From the NCBI RefSeq assembly GCF_001434835.1, contig NZ_AZDV01000026.1, positions 400,073-464,072 on the forward strand: a stretch of 64,000 nucleotides of DNA. The letters run 5' to 3'. Under the pieces are notes generated by a model, which saw nothing but the letters and a program-made list of their open reading frames with translations, did no database searches and was not told the DNA's origin. The translations under genes and the position numbers were made by a program. How positions within the stretch are numbered: position 1 is the stretch's first letter; every line of letters begins with the position of its first letter. This stretch comes from Levilactobacillus acidifarinae DSM 19394 = JCM 15949 (GTDB lineage Bacteria; Bacillota; Bacilli; Lactobacillales; Lactobacillaceae). Below are positions 51,206 through 59,937 of this stretch, piece after piece.

Positions 51206-54200
51206 CTACCCATTATGCAAAACGACGTTGCCCGGCCCCATGAGGTCCTCTAACGGCCCCTTTAAGTCGGCATCCGCGCGTAACCATTGTTGTTGCGGCA
51301 ACACCCGTTTTTGATCGGTCTGGGGTTGGTACACGATTACCGGAACGGTCCCCGTATTTTGCGTTAGCAAATGCGCTAATTGACTGGCGATTTGACGGTC
51401 GTCGTGTTGTGCATCCACGCGAATAAACCACCGGGGGCCCGCCGGTAACGCGACTGGGGCGGTCGGACTAGGCGCCAATTGTAAGTGATTCGCCACCACT
51501 TGCAGCCCCCGGTCACGTTCCACTTTACCCTGAACCACGATCACCTGGCCGGTCTGTAACCACTCCGCGGCCCGGCGATATTGGTTGGGAAAAACGGTGA
51601 CGCTCAAATCGGCGGTCTCATCGCTGACCGTTAAAAACGCCATGGGTTCCCCGCGTTTGGTCCGAATCTTCCGGATCCCGGTCACGTAAACCACCACCGT
51701 TACCTGGGTCAGGCTCCCTAGGTCGCTAATGGGTTGAGCGTGCCGTTGTTGCCGTAACTCACGGTATTGTTCGACCGGGTGGCCGGAAAGGTAAGCGCCC
51801 AAAACGGCCTCTTCCTTGGTCAACTTGGTCATCAGGTCAAAGTCCGGTTGCGGCTTAACCTTTGGTGCCAACGCCGTAAAGAGTTCCACGTTGTTGCCGG
51901 ATAATTCCACGGTACTCAAGAACTCGGGAATGGCCGCAATCAGCTCAGCACGGTTGTACCCAAAATGATCGAAGGCCCCCGCATAGACCATGGCATCCAA
52001 CAAGTCTTCCTTGCGGTACTTAGCCTCGGTGCGTTCCAAAAAATCGTGGAGGGTCTTGAACCGGCCGTGTTCGTGTCGTTCGGCCAGGATGGCTCGCAAG
52101 AAGTCACGCCGGACCCCCTTAATCGAACTCAGCCCAAAAATAATCGCGTGGTCTTGGAGGTTAAAGTAAGCCGTCGACTGGTTGATGTCGGGCGGTAGGA
52201 TGGTGACCCCGTGCCGCTTAGCCTCGGTTAAGTACAACTTAGTCTTGGCTGGCACGTTGATCACCGAATTTAACAGCGCCGCGTAAAACGGTCCCGGATA
52301 GTGGGCCTTCAGGTAGGCCAGCTGAAAGGCCAGCTTGCTGTAGGCCACCGCGTGAGACCGGTTAAACCCGTAGTTGGCAAACTGATCCATGTAAGCGAAA
52401 ACCCGCTGGGCCACGTCCGGTGCGTACCCTAACTTGACGGCCCCCTGAACGAATTGCTTTTGCATCGCGTCCATGGTCTGCTTTTTCTTCTTGCTCATCG
52501 CTCGGCGCAATAAGTCGGCTTGTCCCAGGGTAAAGCCCCCCATGGTCGAGGCGACCTGCATGACCTGCTCCTGGTAAACTAACACGCCGTAGGTCGGTCC
52601 CAAGATGGGTTGTAAGGCATCGGCCGCATAGGTCACGGGTTCCTGCCCGCGTTTGCGGCGAATAAAGGTATCGATATTTTCCATCGGCCCAGGCCGGTAC
52701 AGTGCGTTGACCGCCGCAACCAGTTCGAAACTATCCGGCTGCAGCTGACGCAAGACCCGTTTGATCCCCGCGGATTCAAACTGAAAGACCCCGTTGGTTT
52801 CCCCCTGAGCAAAAAGCTTCAGGGTCGCCGGGTCGTTGAGATCAATCTGATTGAGGTCTAATTTTTGACCGGTCTGTTTCTGGACCAATCGTAAGGCGTT
52901 GGCCAGGATACTCAGGTTCCGCAACCCCAAGAAGTCCATCTTTAATAGCCCGACGGCTTCCACGGTATCCTTGGGGTACTGGGTCATCAGTAACCCCTCA
53001 CTACCGGGTTGCAACGGCACTAAGTCGGTCAACTGTCCCTGACTCAATACGATTCCGGCCGCGTGGGTCGAGTAATTTCGGGGTAACCCCTCCAGCCGCT
53101 GGGCGGTCGCAAACAGTAATTGGTTGCGGTCACTATCGGCGACTAGGTTGCGTAACCGTTGAGACTGCTGGTAGGCCGCCTTGAGGGTAATGTGCAGTTG
53201 GTTGGGGATCGCCGCACTCCAGTCGCTCATCTCGTAAGGACTGACGCCTAAAACCCGTCCAACGTCTCTGAGCGCCGCCTTAGCCGCTAGGGTCCCGAAG
53301 GTAATAATCTGAGCGACGCGCAGGTGGCCGTACTTATCGTGAACGTACTGCAGGACTTCCTGGCGGCGATCGTCGGGAATGTCCAAGTCAATATCGGGCA
53401 TTTGCGCCCGTTCTTCGTTTAAAAAACGTTCAAACAATAGATGATAACTCAGCGGATCGACCTCGGTGATGGCCAAGACGTAGGCCACCAGCGATCCGGC
53501 GGCCGACCCCCGGCCCGGTCCCGTCTGGATATGGGCCCGGTGCGCGAAATTCATCACGTCCCAGACAATTAAAAAGTAGTCGTCAAACCCCATCCGGTGA
53601 ATAACGCCTAACTCCCGGTCTAACCGATCATGGTAGGCCTGAGCGTCGACTTGCGGCTGAGCCTGCAGTCGCGCGGTCAGGCCCCGTTCGCACAGTTGGC
53701 GCAGATAGGCCTGTGACGAACTTCCCTGCGGCGTTGGAAACTGCGGTAATTGGGGCTGTTGGAACCGTAACGTCACGTCAGTCGTCGCGGCCAGTCGTTC
53801 GGTCGCCGCCGCCACATCCGGCAACTTCCGGTAACGGTTGACCTGATCGGCGGCCGGCACCAACCAATGCTGGCCCAGTTGCCGCTGTGACGTGACGGGA
53901 TCGTCGATGGTCTCCCCGGCCGCAATGGCGCGTAACACGTTGACCGCAAACTGGTCCTCGCGGTTGAGATACCGCACCGGACTGAGCGCCACCACCGTGA
54001 CCCCCGTCTGCTGCGCAATGGTCTTTAACCCGGTTTGCACGGCTGCGGGCGTATCCGGGGCGACTCCCAAATACAAACAATCGGTGGGCACCCACTGCTG
54101 CAGTTGGGTCATCACCCGCGTGGCGGCGGCCGCATCCCCCGCCGCTAAGAGCTGGTGAACCTCGCTTTGCAACGGGGCAATCACGGCGAGATGGCTAAGT

Positions 54201-54547
54201 AATTCCGGTTTTTGGGTCAAATCGACCGGGGCGCCGGCCACCTGGTAGGCCGTACTGAGTTGCATCAAATGTTGGTAACCCGTAAAATCACGGGCAATTA
54301 ACACCCAATCTTTGGCGGTCTCCCCCGTTACGACCACGCCCTGAGTACTGAGGGTCAGGCCGAGTAACGGTTTAATCCCCGCCTGTTGACAGGCGTTATA
54401 GAAGGCCACCGTGCCGTACATCACGTTTTGGTCGGTCAGGGCCAGGGCCGTGTACCCCCGTTGTTTGGCCGTCTGCACCAGTTCGGTGAGTCGATTCGTA
54501 CTTTGTAAGAGACTGTAGGTGCTAAAGACTTGTAATGGCACAAACAC
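51206..54547 (-). CDS. dnaE: DNA polymerase III alpha subunit, DnaE type
   Basis: A 1113-residue replicative polymerase. N-terminal PHP domain (FSTYSLLQSTNRLTELVQTA), polymerase active site with PGRGSAAGSLVAY and the carboxylates in MPDIDLDIPDDRR, fingers FMHKYGHL-like and NYSTHAAGIVLS, helix-hairpin-helix and C-terminal OB fold (VVYVTGIRKIRTKRGEPMAFL). In low-GC Gram-positives DnaE starts primers extension and takes part in damage tolerance while PolC does bulk synthesis. GTG start at 54547, seven bases after GGGGGAG; the 29 upstream codons overlap the promoter. A consensus LexA box lies upstream. Confidence 0.95.
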   Translation of the reverse strand: MFVPLQVFSTYSLLQSTNRLTELVQTAKQRGYTALALTDQNVMYGTVAFYNACQQAGIKPLLGLTLSTQGVVVTGETAKDWVLIARDFTGYQHLMQLSTAYQVAGAPVDLTQKPELLSHLAVIAPLQSEVHQLLAAGDAAAATRVMTQLQQWVPTDCLYLGVAPDTPAAVQTGLKTIAQQTGVTVVALSPVRYLNREDQFAVNVLRAIAAGETIDDPVTSQRQLGQHWLVPAADQVNRYRKLPDVAAATERLAATTDVTLRFQQPQLPQFPTPQGSSSQAYLRQLCERGLTARLQAQPQVDAQAYHDRLDRELGVIHRMGFDDYFLIVWDVMNFAHRAHIQTGPGRGSAAGSLVAYVLAITEVDPLSYHLLFERFLNEERAQMPDIDLDIPDDRRQEVLQYVHDKYGHLRVAQIITFGTLAAKAALRDVGRVLGVSPYEMSDWSAAIPNQLHITLKAAYQQSQRLRNLVADSDRNQLLFATAQRLEGLPRNYSTHAAGIVLSQGQLTDLVPLQPGSEGLLMTQYPKDTVEAVGLLKMDFLGLRNLSILANALRLVQKQTGQKLDLNQIDLNDPATLKLFAQGETNGVFQFESAGIKRVLRQLQPDSFELVAAVNALYRPGPMENIDTFIRRKRGQEPVTYAADALQPILGPTYGVLVYQEQVMQVASTMGGFTLGQADLLRRAMSKKKKQTMDAMQKQFVQGAVKLGYAPDVAQRVFAYMDQFANYGFNRSHAVAYSKLAFQLAYLKAHYPGPFYAALLNSVINVPAKTKLYLTEAKRHGVTILPPDINQSTAYFNLQDHAIIFGLSSIKGVRRDFLRAILAERHEHGRFKTLHDFLERTEAKYRKEDLLDAMVYAGAFDHFGYNRAELIAAIPEFLSTVELSGNNVELFTALAPKVKPQPDFDLMTKLTKEEAVLGAYLSGHPVEQYRELRQQRHAQPISDLGSLTQVTVVVYVTGIRKIRTKRGEPMAFLTVSDETADLSVTVFPNQYRRAAEWLQTGQVIVVQGKVERDRGLQVVANHLQLAPSPTAPVALPAGPRWFIRVDAQHDDRQIASQLAHLLTQNTGTVPVIVYQPQTDQKRVLPQQQWLRADADLKGPLEDLMGPGNVVLHNG

Positions 54548-54577
54548 GTCGGTTCTCCCCCTTTCTTGCTGCTCCCC

Positions 54578-54586
54578 ATTATACCA
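54578..54586 (-). promoter_or_regulatory. Extended -10 promoter of dnaE
   Basis: Minus-strand TGGTATAAT, a perfect TATAAT with TG one base upstream, about 30 bases before the dnaE start. Confidence 0.75.
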
Positions 54587-54611
54587 GAAAATACCGGGAG
54601 TTCCGGATTGA

Positions 54612-54625
54612 CGAACGCACGTTCC
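54612..54625. promoter_or_regulatory. LexA (SOS) box upstream of dnaE
   Basis: CGAACGCACGTTCC matches the Gram-positive LexA consensus CGAACRNRYGTTYC at all 14 positions, just upstream of the expected -35 of dnaE. Confidence 0.8.
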
Positions 54626-54766
54626 AACCCTCACGCTAAAAGTTAGGGTTAGCTCACCTTTCGAGCTGTGCCCAAAAGGTGAACTAATGACCTGGGCCTA
54701 AGCCCATTTTGACTCGCTTTTGGCTTGGCTTCAGTCGTTTAGCGTTGGTTCTAAGGTCGTTGGACC
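54626..54766. other. Intergenic region between dnaE and the ugp cluster
   Basis: No gene. It contains short inverted repeats (CACCTTT with AAAGGTG; GGGCC with GGCCC) of unclear meaning. Confidence 0.3.
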
Positions 54767-54808
54767 AAAAATCGGCAAGAATTCCCAGCTGAGGAATCCT
54801 TGCCGATT
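54767..54808 (-). terminator. Terminator of the ugp-glpQ operon
   Basis: AATCGGCAAG-ATTCC and GGAAT-CTTGCCGATTTTT arms (16 pairs, one mismatch), 58 bases after the glycerophosphodiesterase stop. Confidence 0.85.
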
Positions 54809-54865
54809 AACCATTAATTCTCCGCCACCTAACCATCTTGGGAGCAACTTTAATCAACTCCACCG

Positions 54866-55558
54866 CTACTTGACCAATAACAAGCGGTCCCGTAACCGCA
54901 TCATGTTCATAAAGTCATCGGTAAAGATTCCCGCCACGGGTCGCTCGAATAGGTCGCAAGCCACCTGCGGATCATCGACCGTCCAGATGCGCTCCGTCAC
55001 GGGGGCGTGTTGGTAATGACTCAGGTGCAGGCCGCTTAAATGCTCGTTAGCCACGAAGGCCGCCGCGTTGACCACCGGATGGTCCGTCAGCCAGCAGTAA
55101 GACGCGTCGGGGGCCAGTAACTGGCACGCCCGTAACGAGGCCAACCGAAACGACGAAAAGATCACGGGTCGGGCCAGCGAAAAGTTCCGTAACGTCGCCA
55201 AGACAATTCGCTCAATCCCCGGGTACCGAACCTTGTTGGTTTTGAATTCGAGGTTTAACTGAACGTCGCATTGCCCCACCAGTGTCAGAAATTCCGTTAA
55301 GGTCGGAATGACTTCCCCCCGGTCGAGGTGAAACTGTCGAAGTTCCGCCAACGTGTAGTTTTTTAATAATCCCGTGCCGGTACTGGTTCGATCCAACGTC
55401 TCATCGTGCATGATCACGGGAATCTGATCCTTGGTGAGCTGCACGTCAAATTCCAGCCCGTCGACGTGATGGTCTAGCGCGTAGCTAAACCCCGCTAAAC
55501 TATTTTCGGGAAACTGTGCCGGGTAACCCCGGTGCCCAAAAATTGCCGTTTTCATCAT
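54866..55558 (-). CDS. glpQ: Glycerophosphodiester phosphodiesterase
   Basis: A 230-residue cytoplasmic GDPD-family enzyme cleaving glycerophosphodiesters to glycerol 3-phosphate and an alcohol. Catalytic motifs FGHRGYPAQFPENSLAGF (His-Arg and Glu) and GLEFDVQLTKDQIPVIMHDETLDRTS (metal and catalytic His). No signal peptide, so it acts on imported substrate like E. coli UgpQ. Tandem ATGs (55558, 55555) follow GAGGAGGG. Last gene of ugpC-A-E-B-glpQ. Confidence 0.93.
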   Translation of the reverse strand: MMKTAIFGHRGYPAQFPENSLAGFSYALDHHVDGLEFDVQLTKDQIPVIMHDETLDRTSTGTGLLKNYTLAELRQFHLDRGEVIPTLTEFLTLVGQCDVQLNLEFKTNKVRYPGIERIVLATLRNFSLARPVIFSSFRLASLRACQLLAPDASYCWLTDHPVVNAAAFVANEHLSGLHLSHYQHAPVTERIWTVDDPQVACDLFERPVAGIFTDDFMNMMRLRDRLLLVK

Positions 55559-55571
55559 AAAAATCCCTCCT

Positions 55572-56933
55572 CTATTTCTGGTAACCGTTTGCCCGGTTAT
55601 TATTTTGAACGTAGGACGTCATTGCCCGCTGCGCCGTACTTAGTGCCCGGCGCGGGTCGGCGCCTTGATAGATCTGTTCCATGGCCGTTTGGGTCAAGTT
55701 ACGTTCCTGAATCAGACCCTGTAAAAAGATTCCCGAGTTCGTCTGGTTCGGTGCCGTTGCCCGCAGCTGATTGCCCGGCACCCTAGTCGCTGGGAGTTTT
55801 CGAAACAGGGCGCGTAACGCGGGTGTCTGAGCCGACCGTTGGTTCAGGGCCAAATACCCCGTAGCGACCTGCCAAGCCGCCTGACTCTTAGCCGTCATCA
55901 GGTACTTGATAAAGTCCCAGGCGCCCCGTTGGACGTGGGCCGACTTATCGTTTGACAACCAGAGCGACGCGCCCCCGATGGCGACCCCGTTGGCCCGCTT
56001 GCCGACCGGATGGGGGTAGTCGCTGATGCCCAACCGATCGGGATTTCCCGTGGTCAGTTGGCCGATGAGGGCGGAGCTTTGAAGAAACATTCCCAGTCGT
56101 CCGGACAAGAAACTAGCCGTTTCGTTGCTTTGGGCGTTAGCGCCGGCACCGTAGTTCACAAAGATGCCCCGTTGAAGGTTCGTTTGAATCCAGTGCATCG
56201 CCGTTAACGCCCCCGGACTGGTAAAGTTAACCTCAGTCGGTGTGCCGGTATGCCCGTCGTGCTGGTTCGCCAATTCCTCACCCGAATTGGCCAGAAACTG
56301 TTCAAACAACCAGCCGTAGATTTCCACCGTCATCCCCTGGACCTTGTGGTGCGACCGGTCCGTTAACTGGGTCGCGACCCGGGTAATATCTTGATAGGTC
56401 GGTGCGACCGGCGGGGGCGTAATGTGGTATTTTTTCAGTAACGTGGCGTTGTAGTACAGCACCGGTTGTGACGTGTTGAACGGCATCGACAGTTGCACGC
56501 CCCGGTTCGCGTAAAAGGCCCGGGCTCCCGGTGCAATCTGCTTCAAATCGTAGTGGTCCTCGTCAATATATTTCTGGACCGGGGTGATGTTTCCCGTGTG
56601 GGCCAGTTGACTGGTCGAGATGTCCATGGACTGAAAGACCGCCGGGGACGCCGTGGTCCCGTGGGTATCGATCACCTTTTGAACGGCCTCGTTATAGTTC
56701 CCCTCAAATTCGGGGACTACCTGGTAGGTCGTCTGTGAGCGATTGAACCCTTGGACCAACCGTAGAAGTTCCTGCTGCGCGGGACCCGTCATTTCGTGCC
56801 AAAAAAGGATTTTAGTCCGGTGCGGGACGGCCCGCGCCACCGCGGCTTGGTGCGTGGCCCAACCAGTGCCGATCAACGTCACGCCCACCACTAGCAGGGC
56901 TAGCCAACCCCATAACTTTCGTATTCGTTTCAT
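55572..56933 (-). CDS. ugpB: Glycerophosphodiester/G3P ABC transporter solute-binding protein
   Basis: A 453-residue extracellular solute-binding protein (family 1, UgpB type). N-terminal hydrophobic segment (LWGWLALLVVGVTLIGTGWA), then a mature domain with ILFWHEMTGPAQQELLRLV, FNTSQPVLYYNATLLKKY and GASLWLSNDKS. No lipobox cysteine is present, so it is not a standard lipoprotein; it may stay anchored by the uncleaved helix or be released after AVARA. Its ATG overlaps the end of ugpE (ATGA). Confidence 0.88.
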   Translation of the reverse strand: MKRIRKLWGWLALLVVGVTLIGTGWATHQAAVARAVPHRTKILFWHEMTGPAQQELLRLVQGFNRSQTTYQVVPEFEGNYNEAVQKVIDTHGTTASPAVFQSMDISTSQLAHTGNITPVQKYIDEDHYDLKQIAPGARAFYANRGVQLSMPFNTSQPVLYYNATLLKKYHITPPPVAPTYQDITRVATQLTDRSHHKVQGMTVEIYGWLFEQFLANSGEELANQHDGHTGTPTEVNFTSPGALTAMHWIQTNLQRGIFVNYGAGANAQSNETASFLSGRLGMFLQSSALIGQLTTGNPDRLGISDYPHPVGKRANGVAIGGASLWLSNDKSAHVQRGAWDFIKYLMTAKSQAAWQVATGYLALNQRSAQTPALRALFRKLPATRVPGNQLRATAPNQTNSGIFLQGLIQERNLTQTAMEQIYQGADPRRALSTAQRAMTSYVQNNNRANGYQK

Positions 56934-57754
56934 GATTTTGTCGCTCCCTGATTAAGTCCGGTCTTAAAGAAGTGCTGACCCACGAACAAAACGATCAACG
57001 TGGGCAACACCACGATCACGGCACTGGCCTGAATCATCCCCCAATTATTAAACGTTTCTTGGGACTGAAGTTGCCGTAAGCCGTCCTGGACGGGGCGAAA
57101 ACGGTCGCTAAAGGTGGTCAACATCGGCCACAGGTATTGATTCCAACTGCCCAAAAAGCTGTAGGCCGCTAGCGTCACCAAACTGATCCGCGCGTAAGGC
57201 AAGACCACGTGCCAGTAAAACTGCCAAGGATTAAGGCCTTCGATGTCCGCGGCTTCTTTAAGTTCTCCCGGAATCTGCCGAAAGGCCTGGCGTAACATGA
57301 AAATGCCAAACGCCGAGGTCAAAAATGGCAAGACCAAGATTGCATAATGGTTCAATAAATTGAACTGCCGCGCCGTGGCGAAGTTTGGAATCACCTCAGC
57401 TTCAAAGGGCAACATCATGGTGGCCAAGATGACGTAGAATAAGGCTTCGCGCCCTTTAAAGGTCAAAAAGACAAAGGCGTAGGCCCCCAAGGAACACAGC
57501 AAGACCTGGGCAATCGTGGTCAGAGTGGCAATCACCAAACTATTCAGCAAATACCGAAGAATGGCCGTCTGGTGGACGGCCGCCCCGTAATTGGCCAACG
57601 ACACGGGGCCCCCGATTAAGGCCCCCTTAGCAATCTCGGCCGTGGGTAGCAGACTGGTCCACACGCCCAGAATAAAGGGCCCTAAAATCAGTAAGGCCAA
57701 CAGTCCCAAGCCCAGGTACCGCCAAATCAGATGTCGGTTATTAATTTGCATCAT
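56930..57754 (-). CDS. ugpE: ABC transporter permease UgpE
   Basis: A 274-residue inner-membrane permease with about six helices and the EAA loop (ELKEAADIEGLNPWQFYWHVVLP) that contacts the ATPase. Start ATG overlaps the ugpA stop (ATGATG around TGA). Pairs with UgpA. Confidence 0.92.
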   Translation of the reverse strand: MMQINNRHLIWRYLGLGLLALLILGPFILGVWTSLLPTAEIAKGALIGGPVSLANYGAAVHQTAILRYLLNSLVIATLTTIAQVLLCSLGAYAFVFLTFKGREALFYVILATMMLPFEAEVIPNFATARQFNLLNHYAILVLPFLTSAFGIFMLRQAFRQIPGELKEAADIEGLNPWQFYWHVVLPYARISLVTLAAYSFLGSWNQYLWPMLTTFSDRFRPVQDGLRQLQSQETFNNWGMIQASAVIVVLPTLIVLFVGQHFFKTGLNQGATKS

Positions 57755-58701
57755 TCATAGGTCACTCGCTTTTCCAAAAACTTGAACTGTACCCACGTCA
57801 ATCCCGCAATCACGACGGCTAAAATCATCGACTCCGCACTAGCCTGTCCGTAATTCCCGGTCAGAAACGCATCCCGGTAGACTTGATAAACCATCAGGTT
57901 CGTCGCGTTATTCGGCCCCCCCGCCGTCATCAAGTCGATCAGCCCAAAGCTCTTAAACGCCCCAATCAAGGTCACGGTCGCCGTAAAGAACAGGGTGGGC
58001 GAAATCATCGGGAGCGTCACGTGCAGGAATTGGTAACGCGGTGACGCGCCTTCAACGGCCGCGGCATCGTAGAGCGTGGTCGGCACCATCTGCAGGGCCC
58101 CGAACAAGATCAAAAAGGTAAACCCGAGGTTCATCCACACCGTAGACACGATAATGGCGACCATGGCCCAGCCGGGGGTGGTTAACCAGTTGATCACCGG
58201 GAGATGCAGACTCGCCGCCAATTGATCGAGTAACCCGACCGATGGACTAAAGATAAACAGCCAGAAGATGGCGGCCACCGAGACCGACACCCCCATGGTG
58301 GCGGAAAAGATGGTCCGAAACCACCGAATTCCCGCCAATTTTTGCACGGCGGCCTGGGCCAAGAGCACCCCCACCGTTAGCGTCAACACCACCACGCTGA
58401 AAACGTAGATCAGGGTCGCCTGAAAGCTGGCCCGGTAAGCGCTCGACGCCAGCAAGGTTCCGTAGTTTTTAAGCCCCACGAAAACGGTGGGGCGACCCAC
58501 GTTGTTCGTTAAAAACAAACTAAGATACAGGGTTTTGAGCATCGGATAAAAAACGAAAATTCCGAGTACCACCAATGAAGGGCCCAGAAACGCCGCCGCA
58601 ACATACTTATCGTGGCGATGTCCGTTGAAGCCTCGCGGTCGTTCTTTGGCCACCGATTTAGCTTTGGTCGGCGACGGAAACGGTTTGTGCGTCATTTCCA
58701 T
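57751..58701 (-). CDS. ugpA: ABC transporter permease UgpA
   Basis: A 316-residue permease with a basic cytoplasmic head, six helices (AAAFLGPSLVVLGIFVFYPM first) and the EAA loop LYDAAAVEGASPRYQFLHVTLP. Its first 44 bases overlap the end of ugpC in another frame. Start is ATG at 58701, or ATG at 58695. Confidence 0.92.
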   Translation of the reverse strand: MEMTHKPFPSPTKAKSVAKERPRGFNGHRHDKYVAAAFLGPSLVVLGIFVFYPMLKTLYLSLFLTNNVGRPTVFVGLKNYGTLLASSAYRASFQATLIYVFSVVVLTLTVGVLLAQAAVQKLAGIRWFRTIFSATMGVSVSVAAIFWLFIFSPSVGLLDQLAASLHLPVINWLTTPGWAMVAIIVSTVWMNLGFTFLILFGALQMVPTTLYDAAAVEGASPRYQFLHVTLPMISPTLFFTATVTLIGAFKSFGLIDLMTAGGPNNATNLMVYQVYRDAFLTGNYGQASAESMILAVVIAGLTWVQFKFLEKRVTYE

Positions 58702-59776
58702 GCACCACGCCCCCTTCCAGCGTCATCCGGGCACGCCCCTGCGCGTCAAACACGTAAAGCGTTCCCGTTAGTTGAACGGCCACTCGGTCGCCCGGGCGAT
58801 AATCAGCCGGGGCCACCCCAATCAATTCCAACGCGGTTCCATCCGGTAGTTGGGTTTCTAGTAACGTCTGGGCCCCTAAGTATTCCACGGTTTGGACCGT
58901 GGCACAGGGCGCCCCCGTGCCGGCCGGTAGCACCGTAATGGCGTTCGGCCGAATGCCGACCGTATAATCGGCCACCGGTAGCGGTCGGGGAAGCGCCACC
59001 TTTAAGGTCTGCGCCAAAGTTAATTCGGTTGCCTCGCTGACCCGTGCCGGTAGTAGGTTCATGCGTGGCGCCCCAAAGAAGCTGCCCACAAAGGTGTTTG
59101 CGGGATGGTGATAGAGGTCTAACGGTGTCCCGATTTGTTGGACCTGGTGATCGTGTAAAACCATGATATGGTCCGCCATGGTCATGGCTTCCACCTGATC
59201 GTGGGTCACGTAGATCACGGTCAACCCCAGCTGTTGTTGCAACCGCCGCAATTCCGTGCGCATCTTGACCCGGAGTTGCGCGTCCAAGTTAGACAACGGT
59301 TCATCCATTAAGCAAAGTTTAGCCTCGCTGGCAATCGCTCTGGCCAGGGCAACCCGTTGGCGTTGCCCGCCGGATAGATCCCGGGGTTTACGGTCCCGAA
59401 ACGCGGTCAAATCAACGAGTTGAATCGCGCGGGTAACCCGTTGGTCAATTTCGGCCGGGGGGAATTTACGGGCCTTCAACCCGAACGCCACGTTCGCCTG
59501 GACCGAAAGAAACGGAAACAGCGCATAACTTTGAAAAACCATGGTGAGCTGCCGTTCCTTAGGCGGTAAATCCGTCACGACCCGACCATTGATCTTTAAA
59601 TTTCCCGCCGTGATGGGAGTCAGTCCCGCAATCATTCGTAGCAACGTACTCTTGCCGCACCCCGACGGTCCCACAATGGCAAAAAACTCTCCGCTAGCGA
59701 TCCGGGCACTCACGTCATGTAGGACCCACTCATCGGGTTGATAAGTCTTTCCTAATCCTGATAACTCAATCGACAT
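58658..59776 (-). CDS. ugpC: ABC transporter ATP-binding protein UgpC
   Basis: A 372-residue MalK/UgpC-type ATPase: Walker A VGPSGCGKST at about 35-44, Q-loop VFQSYALFPF, signature LSGGQRQRVALARA, Walker B CLMDEPLSNLDA, switch VIYVTHDQVEAM, then a C-terminal TOBE regulatory domain. First gene of the operon and nearest to the Pho-box-like array. Energises uptake through UgpA-UgpE. The ligand (G3P or glycerophosphodiester) is inferred from glpQ in the same operon; sugars are the alternative for this family. Confidence 0.92.
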   Translation of the reverse strand: MSIELSGLGKTYQPDEWVLHDVSARIASGEFFAIVGPSGCGKSTLLRMIAGLTPITAGNLKINGRVVTDLPPKERQLTMVFQSYALFPFLSVQANVAFGLKARKFPPAEIDQRVTRAIQLVDLTAFRDRKPRDLSGGQRQRVALARAIASEAKLCLMDEPLSNLDAQLRVKMRTELRRLQQQLGLTVIYVTHDQVEAMTMADHIMVLHDHQVQQIGTPLDLYHHPANTFVGSFFGAPRMNLLPARVSEATELTLAQTLKVALPRPLPVADYTVGIRPNAITVLPAGTGAPCATVQTVEYLGAQTLLETQLPDGTALELIGVAPADYRPGDRVAVQLTGTLYVFDAQGRARMTLEGGVVHGNDAQTVSVADQS

Positions 59777-59809
59777 TCTGCCACTTCCTTATCATTTAGC
59801 GTTAGGTTC

Positions 59810-59863
59810 AGTGTAGGGACCGCGTGTAAAGAGCGCGTATGTTCCCTGTAAATGCTGTGTATC
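59810..59863 (-). promoter_or_regulatory. Pho-box-like direct repeats and promoter of ugp operon
   Basis: Minus-strand hexamers GATACA (59858-59863), TTTACA (59847-59852), CATACG (59836-59841) and TTTACA (59825-59830) recur every 11 bases, the layout of PhoP sites (TT-ACA with five-base spacers). TACACT (59810-59815) is the -10 candidate. Confidence 0.5.
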
Positions 59864-59872
59864 GTTACGATA
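59860..59872. promoter_or_regulatory. Palindrome upstream of the ugp operon
   Basis: TATCGTTACGATA is perfectly symmetric around a single base and overlaps the first Pho-like repeat. Confidence 0.3.
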
Positions 59873-59892
59873 ACTTTTTCGATATAAACGTC

Positions 59893-59928
59893 AAAATCCC
59901 GGAACGACCAGTGGTCATCCCGGGATTC
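59893..59928 (-). terminator. Terminator of clpB
   Basis: AATCCCGGGATGACC and GGTCGTTCCGGGATTTT arms on the minus strand, ten bases after the stop. Confidence 0.85.
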
Positions 59929-59937
59929 GAAGAAACG

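Noticed and set aside
54720-55016. 98-codon frame over the ugp terminator
   Set aside because: It crosses a strong terminator and the end of the phosphodiesterase gene antisense.
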